A stretch of DNA of 64,000 bases from Triatoma infestans (GCA_011037195.1 JAAEAF010003563.1:1-64000); one strand, 5' to 3'; shown: positions 1-13,398, counted from the first letter of the stretch. Notes: generated by a model not told the origin, from the sequence alone. Numbers and translations are program-made.

Positions 1-2219
1 TTTCAGAAATGAGAAACATGGTTATGCTAAATTACGCGCCTATTATAATTATTATTATATTTTCTTATCGATTTATAAGCTAATTGCTTTTGTTTGTAAA
101 ATCAGTTGTATGCCTTTTTTTTGCTTATTTTCATTTTGATTTTATAGATAGTGTGTATATTTATAATACACGTTGAATGCAAATAGAACTGATGTAGATT
201 TTTAAGTCTAAGAACCTGCCCTTCTCACACTGAGCAAGCTGGGGTAGGACCTTTTTTAAGTGCTAGGAGCAAGCTGTAGGCCTTTTATCTTTATTTCACG
301 TTGGCATGCCAATTGTAGTAGGGAATTCAAATTTGAATATGTTGGTTTTTTTCCAGCCACTAAAATTTATGGTTAATGTTAAAACAAACCCCCCCAAAAA
401 AATTACAATTTTTTGTTGTTGTATAACTAGAGTGATCACATCGTGGTGTGGTGAAAGGACAACTGCGTAACCAATTATGGTGAAAACGAATTTATTTGCG
501 GCGTAAATAAATAATATTGATAATGTAAATCGAACATAGTATAGTGTCGTCAGGCCTATAATATAGGCACGTAACGGGGAGTTAGATGAACCTTGATGTG
601 CTTGAAGAAACGGTTTGTTTAATATGATTGATGAGTAATAAGTGCTAGGTGCCTTTGAGTTTTAACACAAGATGTTTAAGCCAGAGGCATCCTAATACTA
701 TTGAGACTCAAGAAGATCCAGGTACAATAAGGCTTGACAGGATTTACAATGCTGTCTAAAGTGCCCTCTGCTGATCCAATATAGGGATAACATTGAAAAA
801 GTCTAGATTACTTAAAAACATAAAAGTAGTATCTTTTCGAGTATTTTTGGAATCCTAGAAGGCAGAGGGGCTGTAGGGGTAAAGAGGACCGGCCAAATGT
901 CAATAAATAAGTTAACCAAGATATATTGACATTTTACAAAACGAATTCTTTTTCTTTAATAATATTAATTTCATTTAATACATTTAAAAATTAAGTTGAT
1001 ATATAAATCTTACTATAGATATATTGGATTACTTACAATAATACTTCGCAGCATTCTTCTAGTAGCAATATTCAACTGCGTCATGAATTCTAATCCTCCC
1101 ATTTTAAATAGAAAAAGTGGCTCTAATTGAAGGTGCAAATTTTTGTAACCTTCTTTTAAGTTTTGTTAATTAGCGCTTCGTATGAATCAGTGTTTTTAAA
1201 CAAAATTTGTGTTAATCATGGTCAATATAAGTAAAGTACTAAATCTGTGAATCTGCCTCTAATCTAGCCAGCATACTTAAAGATATAATAAGTCTTTTTT
1301 GAAAAATAAAATCAATTTATAACTGGATGATCTTCATTTTTGGTAAAATTGAATTTGATATCTTTCTTTTAAGCAAATTAATTTCAACAAACTTCATATT
1401 AATAAGAAGACCAAACACAACCAATAGATATTGATATGAACGTTTTCGCAGCGAATTTACTCAAAATTTTCATGCATAGACAGCCAAATGTTCAGGTTAG
1501 TCCATAATACAAAATAAAGAAAACATTTTTAGCCAATATACATGAAACAACTAGTTTCACGAATCTTTCTTCTAAAATGTTTCCGCCCCGTTATTTCTGA
1601 AGCATACTGTCAATATCTTCAATCACTCATCTCAGTAACATAAGAAGAAATATGCAATCCATTTGAAATACTCTATTTTAAATGCTGAAAACAGTTCCAT
1701 AAGTTGGGAAATGGTTTTTTTTTTAAATTAAAATATACATTAGTGCAATTTCATTCAATCTATTTCAGCCAACAAGATTCCGATGCTTTCCATTCTGTCA
1801 CCTCTACTCTCTACTCTGCCTACCTTTCAATATAAAAAGCAACTTTGCCTCAAATTCACTCATTTGGATAACCAACAATTCTATGAACAGATAGATATCC
1901 AAGCACAAATCCTCATTGGATTAAAAACATTTCCTCCTTCCAGTCCCTCTTAAAATGAAAATAAATTCTGCCTTTAGATCCTTTTAACTTTTGATTCCAC
2001 ATAATACCTTCCTTCTCTTATACTCATTTGGAATATTTTGCGACATTACTGAAGAGATACTGCACTACTCCAATTTACTAAACACTTACACAAACACCAG
2101 AAGACAAACGAGTCCACACGACAACCTCCCAAAAAGTTTTTTCATTAAAAATAAAAATCTGAAAAGTTCCATCAAAAACCATGAGCACTTCTGTGATTTT
2201 TTTTTTTAATCACTAGTGA
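1..2219. other. AT-rich region without recognised genes
   Basis: No open frame with a recognisable product, no splice-consistent exon series, no RNA gene. The 72-codon frame at 1991-2209 is low-complexity and unsupported. Confidence 0.5.
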
Positions 2220-3634
2220 AGGGAAGTAATTTTAGCGGAATAATTGTAACTGTAAGGTTCGGCCAAGGAACCCAAAGTAGGCCACACTCAGAAATCATCC
2301 ATTTATTATAATTTAGCAGAATATACAGACCAATTACTTAACATTACTTAACTAAACACTCTATGCAACTACAGATAACCCCGAATAGTACAACAATACC
2401 CCGTTATATATATTATATATACCTACGCAACTATATGACACCCACTTACAACTACATCCTCTTAGCTTACTATTTACTAACTACTAAGTACTAACACTTA
2501 TCCACTAACTACTACTAGCAATCTGCTGGGCGACTACCACTCTGGCATACTAAACGCACATCTACCTTTAAAATACTTTACTGCGCTAGGACTTACCGCG
2601 GATCAGCCACAGGTGCAGGATCACCCTTCACTCCACGGCGACACTCACCAGAATGACTTCAATTACTAGCTGCTATGCCAGGGTGGTACATGTCGACTCA
2701 GCAGTGTCCTAATTTTCTAACTCCACTCTCTTTAAATATTATTTTGAATTATTCTAATACAAACACATTTTATATAACTGCGCGCCTCTTACATTAACAT
2801 TATTCAACTGTTGTAGAAAAGTATATATTTTGTAATTTATTATTTACTCGTATCTACCTTCACCTCTCTTCCACCCTCTTTTTGGATAGCGCGGGCTTAT
2901 CCTCCTTTACCCTTTCTTTTTTTTTTTTGAACGAGACCTTGGGCCCTCTTCGTTCTTCCCTTCCTAGCCTCACTTTCAAAGACTTGAGGATGAGGTTAGG
3001 AAATGTTCGTTCCATTCCTTCCCCTCACCTTTTGAATTGTAAAGGTAGAATTGACAAGAGAGTTTTCTATCAACTCCATATTCACACAGTATCTGCTTAT
3101 TTTATTATTTCCTGATGTGGATCAACATCTAACAAAGAGACAACTACAAGAAGTCTGACGAATATAAAATCCTGATGAGGAGATTGGAAGAAACGAGATT
3201 TAATTAATGAGGGAAAGTTTTAGAAGAAAAATATTATTGTACTATTCTAATTAGAGAATTCTAATTAAACATTATATTTGCATTCTAATTAGTTAAACAT
3301 TGTACCAGCACCCGCTCTGGGCAGGTACTCCGGGCATTAGTCCGGGGCGCCATTATGGCTTTAAGTGTGGGAAAAATATTTTTGTGTTATTCAAATTTCA
3401 CTAATCGATTTTTTCGTTCACTAAAAATTTATAGTGCGTAGCGTATTTATATTGTTTATGTCTTTAGGCTAAAAATATTTACACTATTATTGAAAAATTA
3501 TCGCAGAATTTGTAAGGACGATGCTTGAACTTTTTTGAACGAGCATATACTTCTCTGAACAGAATAGTATTAGCACGCAAACAGATTGCTGCTTCAGCTT
3601 GTGTTTGAACATGCATAGACTTGCTTAATAAAAT
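2220..3634. other. Unclassified region, probably repeat-derived
   Basis: A moderately GC-rich block at 2590-2720 and another at 3300-3360 interrupt AT-rich sequence, as in old mobile elements. No coding motif is recognisable in either strand. Confidence 0.35.
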
Positions 3635-4862
3635 ATACACACTGCTGGTAAAAAGTTTGGACCACCAAGAACAAAAATGTATTATATTTATTTTTGTTTA
3701 TTTAATGATTTGTTATGAATGAAATAAAATGTCAGTAATTCAAAAATGTTATAATTAATCTATATACAATAACATAAGCGATAACAAATTCATTACAAAG
3801 TGTAAAATTTCCCGATAATAAATTTCGACTAAACGGCTTTTTCATCAAGGTGGTGGCCATCTCACCGCATAATTACTTCTCTTATAATTCTAGGCATTCT
3901 CTCAATACTTTATTGATTGTTTCGAATTCAATATCACTCCACACACTGTACAGTATCTGCCACAGAGCATTTGGAGAATTAGGGCACTTGATACGAACTT
4001 TTCTACCTAGCTCATCCCACAAAAGTTCAATTGGGTTTAAGACCGGGGATTGAGACGGCCAGACCATATTGACACATAATTTTCATCTTCTTTTTCCTTA
4101 AGGTATTATCTACATAATTTGGAAGTATTTTTAGGGTCACTGTCCTGTTGCATAATGATTTTTTCCCCAATCAATCGTAAGACGTGATTTTCTAAAATGC
4201 TTTTATTCTTTTCTTTTTTCATTATCCCACCAATACGGACGAGATCACCTACTCCATAGCCTGAAAACATCCCAAAACCATGACCGAGCCCTCTCTGTGC
4301 AAAACGATAGGTATTATGCATTGTGGATGTAGTTTTTCTGAGCTGAAAGGTTCCTTCAACCTTTCACTGTGAAGTCTTTGTATTTCAAGCCCACTCTGAA
4401 CGTTTCTTCTTGTTTGCACCCTTTAATAATAGTTTCAGCGTTTCAACTATTCGTATTAGGTTCGCTTGACGAAGTCGCCTTTGAACAGTTGAGACAGAAA
4501 TTGGCCTCGAACTTGTTTTAATAACATCCCCTCTGATTTTTGGAGCTGTGAGTCGTTTGTTTCTTTTATTTCATAAAATAATCAACTTATCCTCAGCTGT
4601 GGTTGTTGATTTTGGTCTCCCGGAGCGGTATAAATCTTCATGATCACCATATTTTTTAAACCGTTTGATAGCACGGTTAACACCATTTTTGAAATTTTAA
4701 GTTCAGCCGTTTATTTTTCGTTCTGATTTCCCAATTTTATGTAAAGTTCAAATGACACTTCTGGTAGTAACACTCAGTTCTTTAACTTTGCCCATTTTGT
4801 ATTAATTCATACGAGGAAAATTCAACGTTGCAATAAGATGTTTCTACTATTTGCAACGTTAC
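3635..4862 (-). pseudogene. Decayed Tc1/mariner-like transposon with broken transposase
   Basis: Minus-strand translation in several frames gives a Tc1-type transposase. From 4796 down come MGKVKEL, then NRAIKRFKKYGDHEDLYRSG and RPKSTTTAEDK (helix-turn-helix region), then APKIRGDV and VSTVQRRL. QQDSDPKNTSK at about 4130 carries the second catalytic Asp. WPSQSPVLNPIELLWDEL at about 4020-4070 carries the catalytic Glu of the DD34E triad. Stops and frameshifts separate these pieces, so it is dead. The left end near 3635-3663 (acactgctggtaaaaagttt) resembles a Tc1 terminal repeat. I do not find its inverted partner on the right, where a 1-kb repeat begins. Confidence 0.85.
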
Positions 4863-5887
4863 AAAAAATTATGTTCATAAACAAAATGATGCTCTGTTGT
4901 CAAAGTCTGCATTTTCCCTCATAGTCTAGATTTGACACCGCTAAATTTATTTAGTCTACTGCCGCGATTTAGGAAAAAGAAATCTGGTATAAAACAATCA
5001 CCCTTCATTCCTTTATTGTATAATTCATTTGCAAATAAACGGTTAGTGGACATGTATTACAGATAAATAAAGGAGGTGAGGATTATACTATTTACCTAAA
5101 TAAGATTGCATTGTATGATAGCAAGCTCTTTATCAATCCAGTAGCAATGCTTGTGACGGCAATTTGCAGGACAATTTAAGTCTCGGGATAGAACACCCAT
5201 CCCAATTATTTGGAAGAATATTTTAAATCGGTATTAAATATAATAAATACATGTAACTTAATAAGAGAGAAAATAACTTAATTAATTTTAGAGTCACAAT
5301 CAGCCCTCTTTAACAAATAATTGAATAATTAATAAAAGAATAAAAAAAAGATAGAGCTAGGAACAAATACAAAATTTTTCTTTTTTCTAACTGCTTTAAG
5401 AATGTAATTGATGGAGATGAAGTTTATAGTAAATAATTAGGACTAACTATTCTTATAAACCAAAAAAAAAATAAAAAATCAAATTTTACATTTTAGTTGA
5501 AATAAAAAAGAAAAATAGTTAAAAACGAATAAAATTAAAGTTTCTGAATTAACCGCTAGGTAACAGCACTTACTTAATCTAGAATTTGTAGTAGTACAAA
5601 TAATTGCCGCTAGAAAGCATAAGCTTCTAGATATACGCAATTATAGTTCCAAAATTTGCCACCCGATCACAGCGCCATCCTTTGATGTAAAGTTTAAAAT
5701 GGGTCTTTGGGAAGATGACAGGAAGTGGTTCCTAAAAATCTTTGGAAGTAGCGAGACCTAGTGGCAAACTATATAACCATAAATAAAATTGATTTCTCAG
5801 TAGGTGTTGCTATCTGGTGGCCATGTTTATAACTACAAATGTTTAATTAATAATTAATTACTAATTTTAATTAATTACTTTTTTAAT
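4863..5887 (+). repeat. 1-kb direct repeat, copy 1
   Basis: Nearly the same sequence recurs at 7615-8621 in the same orientation, with few substitutions and small indels. No open frame is recognisable. It starts immediately after the Tc1-like remnant and could be a non-autonomous element or part of a segmental duplication. Confidence 0.8.
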
Positions 5888-6069
5888 GAAGCTCAATGAG
5901 AGAACTCCAGTTAAATAAAATAGAATAAAAAGTAAGTAAATAATGATTTGTTGACAAACAATACAAAGTCCTAATCTATAAACAGAATCAATAATTTGAA
6001 AGAAATTATTCTCTGTGAATTACTAACAAATCCAAGAGGTAAATTTATTGTTTCTCAAAGGGCAAGTGT

Positions 6070-6970
6070 ATATATGTTAGAGGATGGGGGAGGGCCACGC
6101 ATCATTTTACTGCGACCTTCATTGAGAGGTCTATTGTGGATCCCCTGGGTATGAGAGGCAAACTTAATAAGAGAGAAAACAACTTAATTAATTTTAGAGT
6201 CACAATTAGCCCTCTTTAACAAATAATTGAATAATTAATAAAAGAATAAAAAAAGATAGAGCTAAGGAACAAATACAAAATTTTTTTAATAATTTTGCCC
6301 TCTTAATCAGGCCTAGCAAAGCTGAAAGTGGCTCCGTCATCAAGCTCGTGGCTTCGGGATTGCTAGTCCCCAGTTGAAGAAACCTTGTCCTCGCCAGGCC
6401 GACACACACACACAAAGGACGTGTGCCGGGGTTTCCTCCTTGGCCCTGCAGAAACGGCATAATGCGTTGTCTGCTAGTAGTAAATGGTGTAATGTGCCTA
6501 TTCAGCCGCCTGCAATGCCCTGTTGGTAGACCCACTATTATCCTTACATCTCGTTAGGAATTGTAGGTAGTGAAGGGACTAAGAAGCAGGACAAATATAA
6601 TAAATATGTACATTTATATATATGTAATTTTTAATTAAAAATTTTTTAATAAATTAAAATTTAAAGCATACAATATGTATCGGATTATTGGGAATAATAG
6701 ATAGGTAGGAGGAAAGGGAATTAGGAGGGGATGATGACGCTAAGGACTGGGTGGATGCCAATATGTCTACTTTAAGGAATGGAGGATGTTGTAGAGAGAT
6801 GAAATGATTTCAGTAGATCCCTGGTGAATTAGGTAAACACGTCTTGAGAATTTAGCCTGCCTCTGCCCTGGCGTCTTTTCCCACCATCGCAGATGCAGGT
6901 CTTCTATCCATTCCTTGATAGAAGCGGCAATGAGGTTCCTAGGCAACCGCAGAAGAGCTCAGAGCGTATA
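6070..6970 (-). pseudogene. Non-LTR retrotransposon 3' fragment (RNase H/C-terminal part)
   Basis: Reading the minus strand, 6970-6790 matches the post-RNase H segment of the element at 35640-35760 (shared tctatcaaggaatgga). 6545-6288 matches its C-terminal zinc-finger-like end, and 6155-6070 its 3' UTR. It is interrupted by an unrelated block at 6546-6790 and by a 130-bp repeat at 6161-6287. No intact frame remains. Confidence 0.75.
6161..6287 (+). repeat. Partial third copy of the 1-kb direct repeat
   Basis: About 130 bp matching 5256-5386 (shared landmarks taataagagagaaaa, aataattgaataatt and agatagagct). It sits inside the 3' part of a minus-strand non-LTR retrotransposon fragment, so this short block moved or was copied independently of the whole unit. 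Confidence 0.75.
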
Positions 6971-7130
6971 AAGGTACCCTTCGAGGTATATTGTGTTAAT
7001 AAAATATTTATTTTAAAAGGTGCCATCTAAATGGGGGAGGTATTATGCATAAATCACGTTACTGGGAAAGTCTTAAAATGTAAGTATACTTTTCTTTCAC
7101 GAATTTTAGTAAATTGGGAACTAAATTTTT

Positions 7131-7250
7131 TTACTGATCCCAAACTTCTGATCGGTAGTGTATATATATGAAGGGGCGACAATTTGTCTTTATGTCCGGG
7201 GCGACGTAACCGCTAGAGCAGGCGCTGCAACTAGCCATAGAAGTGCAAAG
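7131..7250. repeat. Tc1-like terminal fragment, copy 1
   Basis: Contains tgatcccaaacttctgatcg followed by gtagtgtatat, typical of a Tc1/mariner terminal repeat, and then a block that recurs at 11178-11290. No transposase is visible next to it. Confidence 0.5.
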
Positions 7251-7614
7251 GCTTAACTTTGCAAACAAATTAAGAACAAAACCAGTTAATTAATTCAATT
7301 TGCCAGAATTTACTTTTTGGATTGCACAGACAACAAAATCCATCCGACAGTGCAAATTTACTGAATTTTTTTTTTTTTTCACTTTTCCGTTATTTTCTCG
7401 AAATTGGCTGCAACGATTTTCTTTAAACGTTGAATACTATCGACACATAAATTCTTAACACTTTTATTTGCCCATTTTTCTGGGGGAACAATAGCAATAT
7501 GCTTTGCTCTAAAGTACCACTAAATAACTGATGATTGATGAAGTCCTGAAAATAAAACTTTTGAGACAAAAAAATAAAGCGAAAAATAAGATTCAAATAA
7601 AGGTTGTACAAGAA

Positions 7615-8621
7615 AAAAAATTATGTTCCTAAACAAAATGATGCTCTGTGGTCAAAGTCTGCATTTTTCCTCATAGTCTAGATTTGACACCGCTAAATTT
7701 ATTTAGTCTACTGCCGCGATTTAGGAAAAAGAAATCTGGTATTAAAAAAAATCACCCTTCATTCCTTTATTGTATAATTCACTTGCAAATAAACGGTTAG
7801 TGGACGTGTATTACAGATAAATAAAGGAGGTGAGGATTATACTATTTACCCAAATAAGATTGCATTTGTATGATAGCAAGCTCTCTATCAAGCCAGTAGC
7901 AATGCTTGTGACGGCAATTTGCAGGCAATTTAAGTCTCACGATAGAACACCCTTTACAATTATTTGAAAGAATATTTTAAATCGGTATTAAATTAATAAA
8001 TACATGTAACTTAATAAGAGAGAAAATAACTTAATTAATTTAGAGTCACAATTAGCCCCCTTTAACAAATAATTGAATAATTAATAAAAGACATAAAAAA
8101 AGATAGAGCTAAGGAACAAATATAAAATTTTTGTTTTTTTCTAACTGCTTTAAGAATGTAATTGTTGTAGATGAAGTTTATACTAAAAAATTTGGACTGT
8201 ATTCTTATAAAACAAAAACAAAAAAAAAACAAAGATTACATTTTAGTTGAAATAAAAAAAGAAAAATAGTTAAAAACGAATAAAATTAACGTTTGTGAAT
8301 TCACCGCCAGGTAACAGCACTTACTTAATCTAGAATTTGTAGTAGTACAAATAATTGCCGCCAGAAAGCATAAGCTTCTAGATATACGCAATTGTAGTTC
8401 CAAAATTTGCCACCCGATCACAGCGCCATCCTTTGATGTAAAGTTTAAAATGCGTCTTTGGGAAGATGACAGGAAGTGGTTCCTAAAAATCTTTGGAAGT
8501 AGCGAGACCTAGTGGCAAACTATATAACCATAAATAAAATTGATTTCTCAGTAGGTGTTGCTATCTGGTGGCCATGTTTATAACTACAAATATACTAATT
8601 TTAATTAATTACTTTTTTAAT
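7615..8621 (+). repeat. 1-kb direct repeat, copy 2
   Basis: Same orientation as 4863-5887. The two copies end differently: copy 1 has about 15 extra AT bases near its end. The spacer of about 1.7 kb holds retrotransposon debris and a Tc1-like end. Confidence 0.8.
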
Positions 8622-10384
8622 TAGAAAACAAAAAAAATCTGGTGTGAAACACTCACACAAGTTTCTCTTACTCCAGTTACAAAACTGTAATCGACAAACT
8701 TTATAGTTAGAACCAAAATGTAATAAAATACCTCGGTGTTTTTATGGAGTAAATCACAAAAACTGAAAAAATTATTTAGATGTACATAAGTTACAAAAAG
8801 GGCACACTTCAATTTGAAACTAAAAATAAATGAATATATTAATTATATTATATTATATATTATATTATTATATTTAATAATTATATTATAATTGTCTGCG
8901 CGGCAGACACCCAAGGCGCGTAGGACGAGTAGTGGAAAAACCAAAAAATGAATAATAATGGTTAACAATGAAAACGAGACTTACCCTTTGGTGACGGTGC
9001 GTGATGAATAGAAGAAGGGTTGATTGGAAAGGAACGAATGGCGGACTGAGAAAGGAAGAGGTGACGTGTGTGTGTGCGTGGCGAAAGAAAGGATATCAGG
9101 TGAAGGAAAAGAGTTGGAGTGCTCCGTGGATGCGGATGACGCTACTGTTGAGCTGCCAGAGGATTGTGAGTACACCAAGGCGCGAACAATGTATCCTTCT
9201 GAAGGTGATGGCACGAGAAGTGCTTCTTATTATTCACCGATGAATACATGAATGAGTCTATCCGGGTGAATAGGCGCGTATAGGGCGAGTAAATGTAAAA
9301 GCGAACTCACAATACTTTCACTCACTAAAGAAGCGGTAACTATGAAGTTGTGTTGGCGAGAGATAGAAGGCAAGTGAAGTAATTTTAGAGAAATAAGAAG
9401 GCTTAAAGGGTGAGGGAAACTGAAATAACGCGCGAATTCAAAAAGATAAAGAGAGCCGACAATCCCACCACCAAGGTAGAAGGAGAGGGAAAAATGCGGG
9501 GAAGCGTGAGAACGAGGCGGAAGATGAAACAAGAAGCAGGAAATAGTAGTTGGGAAAGTAACAGGGGATTAAAGTGCAATGCAATGAGCAGATTAATAAA
9601 ACATGGAAATATACATAAACAGAATGAAATTTAAGCCTCAAAGGCGCCGCGACCGAACAATATAATATATTATATATTAATAAAATTCAAATATTTATTT
9701 ATCTTTTTTCTACATTATATTTCTTGCGCAGCTATTAAGATAATTCTTGGCATATTATTTGCCAAGATATTTTTCTGGAATAATGCTTGATATGATATTT
9801 TTCCCTCCTTTCTTTTTCATGAGAGGGTTCAGATTTTTTACATTTGTTTTTCAGTTAGAAGCTATAGAGGGCTGCGAATATTAATATTATCGTATGTAAT
9901 AACTTAGATACAATGTTAAAATGAGAAATTTAAGACTATTGAAGGATAGATTCAAATAGCATCCATATATAATCATTATTTTTATAAGCATTTATATGTA
10001 ACTACCAACATACAGTTCAAGAACTTTTATCTAAATCTTGTCAATAAAATTTACGGGCTAATTTCATTTGTTGGTATTTGATTGAATATTGTATTTGATA
10101 TATTTTTGAAAGCAGCTTCAAAATCTCTTGAAATGGCTGGTCCAATTGCTTGAAATATTTCTTGAGAAATTTCATTCAATATTTATTTATTTATTGCCTA
10201 AAGAAACTATACATTTTATAGTAAGAAATGGAACTCTGCTGAAAGCTGAACGAAAAATACAAACATTACAGCTTAATCTTCAAAGTAATAAAATAATATT
10301 AAATACTTGATTAATCAGTAGATTGTAAACAATGATTTAATTAGACTTTATTCATTTACACAAATTATTTTAGGGAAGGAATTT
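8622..10384. other. Region with an unexplained GC-richer block
   Basis: A pure A/T tract (8826-8895) is followed by a GC-richer block (8895-9660) with CpG-containing edges (gcgcggcagacaccc and aaggcgccgcgacc). On the minus strand a 77-codon frame (8981-9214) runs into GGTAAGTC and a 100-codon frame (9230-9532) contains GTGAGT, both donor-like. I recognise no protein. It may be an LTR-like or regulatory segment. 9661-10384 is AT-rich with nothing recognised. Confidence 0.35.
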
Positions 10385-10860
10385 GAGGGATCTCCTCGTA
10401 GGTATTAAATAATATCTTTACAAACCTATGTATACCTTTCCTCCAAAGCCTCAGAGATAAAATAAAATAAGTGGTTTAACTTTTCTTTATTTTCTATATC
10501 TAGTAAATTGGCAAAACATAAGAACTGTGTGAAGGTAAATACATATTTAACAACCTCCTTCTCAAACATTTATAATAAGGGCATTCCAAAATAAAGTGCA
10601 TAATATCATTTTAGCCCTCCGCATAAGTAAAGCAACCTCTTCTAGGATCAAATAAATGGGCTATTCCATTATAAAAAATCCTGGGGTGAAGATCACTAGC
10701 TACTCTAATTTGAGCTATCAATCTGGTTTTAATGATATTGCACCTAATATTTACATAAGAACTACTATTAGCCAAGAGACACATCAATCTATAGTCGATG
10801 TTATATGAAGAGTTGAGTACTTCATTGACGTCAATTTAGAGAAAGATTTTTTAAATTATT
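10385..10860 (-). pseudogene. Non-LTR retrotransposon C-terminal fragment
   Basis: Minus-strand translation reads LIAQIRVASDLHPRIFYNGI, then HFILECPYYKCLRRRLLNMY. This parallels the C-terminal region of the elements at 28266-29162 and 32847-33903 (RxA...H(Y/F)xLxCPxY). An in-frame stop interrupts it and the rest of the polyprotein is missing. Confidence 0.65.
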
Positions 10861-11177
10861 AGAAACCACGACCGCATGCTGCGCCTCCCAGATGTCCAGC
10901 TTTCCTATAGAATAAAGCATTTCTCTCACAAGTTAAAAGGAATGTCAGAACCATCCAAAAGCTTCAGAAGTCTTCTATAGCATATCTTCAGAAGCGAGCT
11001 GCTTTACATCGATAAAATCTTCAGCCAGAATCTTATAGATTTATTAATGGTTTTCACTTGCCATCATTCCACTTCCAACGAACGAAACTATTGGGGACTT
11101 GCGTGGCAGATTTAAGAGCTAGTTTAATAATATCAATTGGACCCGATCGACAATACTGAAGCAGTTCAAGACCCAAT

Positions 11178-11290
11178 TTTTTAACTGATCCCAAACTTCT
11201 GATCGATAGTGTATATATTTTTAAGGGGCGGCAATTTGTCTTTTTGTCCAGGGTAACATAACCGCTAGAGCGGGCGCTGATTACACATAC
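11178..11290. repeat. Tc1-like terminal fragment, copy 2
   Basis: Matches 7131-7250 in the same orientation, including tgatcccaaacttctgatcg and the block ending ccgctagagcgggcgctg. It is another remnant of the same family. Confidence 0.5.
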
Positions 11291-11323
11291 ATACATTCAT
11301 TATATATATACACATATTCATTA

Positions 11324-12154
11324 TGCAATTCTTTGCTGTATTTTGGATGAGAGAGTGCGTAACACTAATTTAAAAGGTGTTTGTATCTGCTCGGACAGCC
11401 AGGCTGCGTTGAAGGCGCTTAATTCATGTGTCTTCACTTCCAGATTGGTGTTGGAATGTTCTAGAAGACTGGAAGATCTTTCTTCATTAAAGGATGTGCT
11501 TCTGGTCTGGGTTCCAGGTCATATGGGAATCTTTGGGAATGAGGAGGTGGATAGGTTTGCCAAATTAGGTGCCTCTCTCCCTTTCATTGGTCCAGAGCCT
11601 GCTGTTGGTGTGTCTTCTGGCACATGTTTGTCGGGCTTTCAGACGTGGATGACCTCACAGCACTCATCCTTATGGATGAGTGCAGTGGGTTGTCGGCAGT
11701 CTAAAATGCTCATTGGGGGCCCGGACGGAGCTTTGAGTAGCGGGGTCCGATGTCTTTCACGGACCTCCCTCAGACATCTGGTTGGATTCCTCACTGGGCA
11801 TTGTGGTTTAAGGAGACATCTCTATATAATGGGACTCGTGCCTGACCCCTTTTGTAGAGTTTGTGAGACTGAGGAGGAAACACCCATGCATCTGATGACG
11901 AATTGTTTGGGTTGTGAGGAGATTAGGTTTAGGACCTTCGGCCGGAATAGGATATCGGTAGAGGATCTTAAGCTGTGTCCTTTTAAGGTTTTGGTCCGAT
12001 TTGTTCGGTCTGTGGTGAAACTTAGATGGTTAAAACCTGGGCCTGGATTTTCATTTTAGTCCCAGTGGTTGTTATTCTTTAGGGGTAGCTATATGGGCCC
12101 TGGGAGGCTTTGGATAGCGTAGGGTTTCCCCTCCCCTTCTGCGAATAATAATAA
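11324..12154 (+). mobile_element. 5'-truncated LOA/I-type non-LTR retrotransposon with target-site duplication
   Basis: The open frame 11343-12059 encodes the C-terminal part of a polyprotein. It has RNase H motifs SDSQAALKAL and VWVPGHMGIFGNEEVDRFAK, then a zinc-finger-like CRVCETEEETPMHLMTNC. Everything upstream (endonuclease, reverse transcriptase) is missing. The 3' tail is a short AAT run. A 15-bp direct repeat, tacacatattcatta, occurs at 11309-11323 and 12155-12169, marking the insertion exactly. The remaining frame is open. Confidence 0.9.
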
Positions 12155-12169
12155 TACACATATTCATTA

Positions 12170-13398
12170 CACATACATACATATATTCAAATGAGTAAAT
12201 CTGTTTCTAAGTAGTTTCTGTTTATGTTTTTATATCTTTTTTCCCTTACAGATTTGGTTACCAACTTCACATTCTCTGTATTATCAAGTCACATTTTGTT
12301 TATATGCATAATTTTCTCAGTTTATATTTAATAATAAAGTTTCCAACGACTGTTGATAACTACAAGTGATAACAGAAAAGTCATAAAACAATATTTGAAT
12401 AACATAAGGAGCCTTTTCAAAACATAAACAAACCGTGGGAATATAACAAAATACTATAAACAATAAAATTCATAATAATAAAATAAAACTGCCAACTACC
12501 AGACTGGTCTTAATATATCATATATAAATACATTTATTCATAAACAATATAAAATTTTTAAATTGGGACATACTTCAAATAAATACTCAAAAGTTATACT
12601 TGTAATTTATTTAGGTTTACAAATATAGTGAAGAAAAAATGTTAGGGAACTATGATAGAAAATTAATAAATAGATTGATTTATTGTCAGCAATATCTTCT
12701 ATAACAAATAAACATAAGTATGGGACAAAAATGTTAATAAGGAGTTTTAGTCATTTTACAAATAGAAATAAATCATTAATTTGATCTTTTGTTGAAAAAA
12801 AAAATCTAAAAGACAATAAATCAAAAGGGTAATGTTATAATCAGTATCTATTTCTGAATGAAAGGAATTCTGGGAACTGAAATAAAATTAAAAGATATAG
12901 ACCCTCAATTTCATTTATATGTGCGATTTTTATAAGGAAAATATGAAAACACAATTATTCTAGGATTTTTTTTTTTAAATAAATCTCCAGAGCCTTATTG
13001 TTTGATATTACTTTCAAGTAAATAAAGTTTTTCCTACACGCAAGCCGGCTTATGAATCTACTGTGACACTGAAAGTATAGAAACGAACTAAATGATTTTT
13101 AAATGCTTCCAACATCTCTAGTCATAAAAACTAATAGATATTAATAATTTGTAGATAAGAAAACTATTATAAAGGGTAATTATTATTACTTCTTTTTTTT
13201 TTATGCAAATTAACTAAATCTATCTATCAAAATATTTTATTTAGTTTAGAGCTTCTGACCAAGTTGAGGACAACACAGAAAGTCAGTTGCCTAAAGTACC
13301 CCACAATTAGATCTTTGGTAGGAATAATACTTATTCTTTGAACGCCCTGGTACAAAAATAATCAATAATCAAGAGAATTAACAAAGGATTTACATTTC
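12170..13398. other. AT-rich region without recognised features
   Basis: Low-complexity AT-rich sequence with no coding signal, splice-consistent exon or structured RNA that I can see. Confidence 0.5.

Noticed and set aside
4863..8621. The 1-kb direct repeats as LTRs of one retrotransposon
   Set aside because: They lack TG...CA ends and a flanking duplication, and the interior is other elements' debris rather than gag-pol.
9001..9641. Overlapping small frames on both strands as genes
   Set aside because: All are short, compositionally biased and without recognisable motifs; recorded only as an unexplained block.
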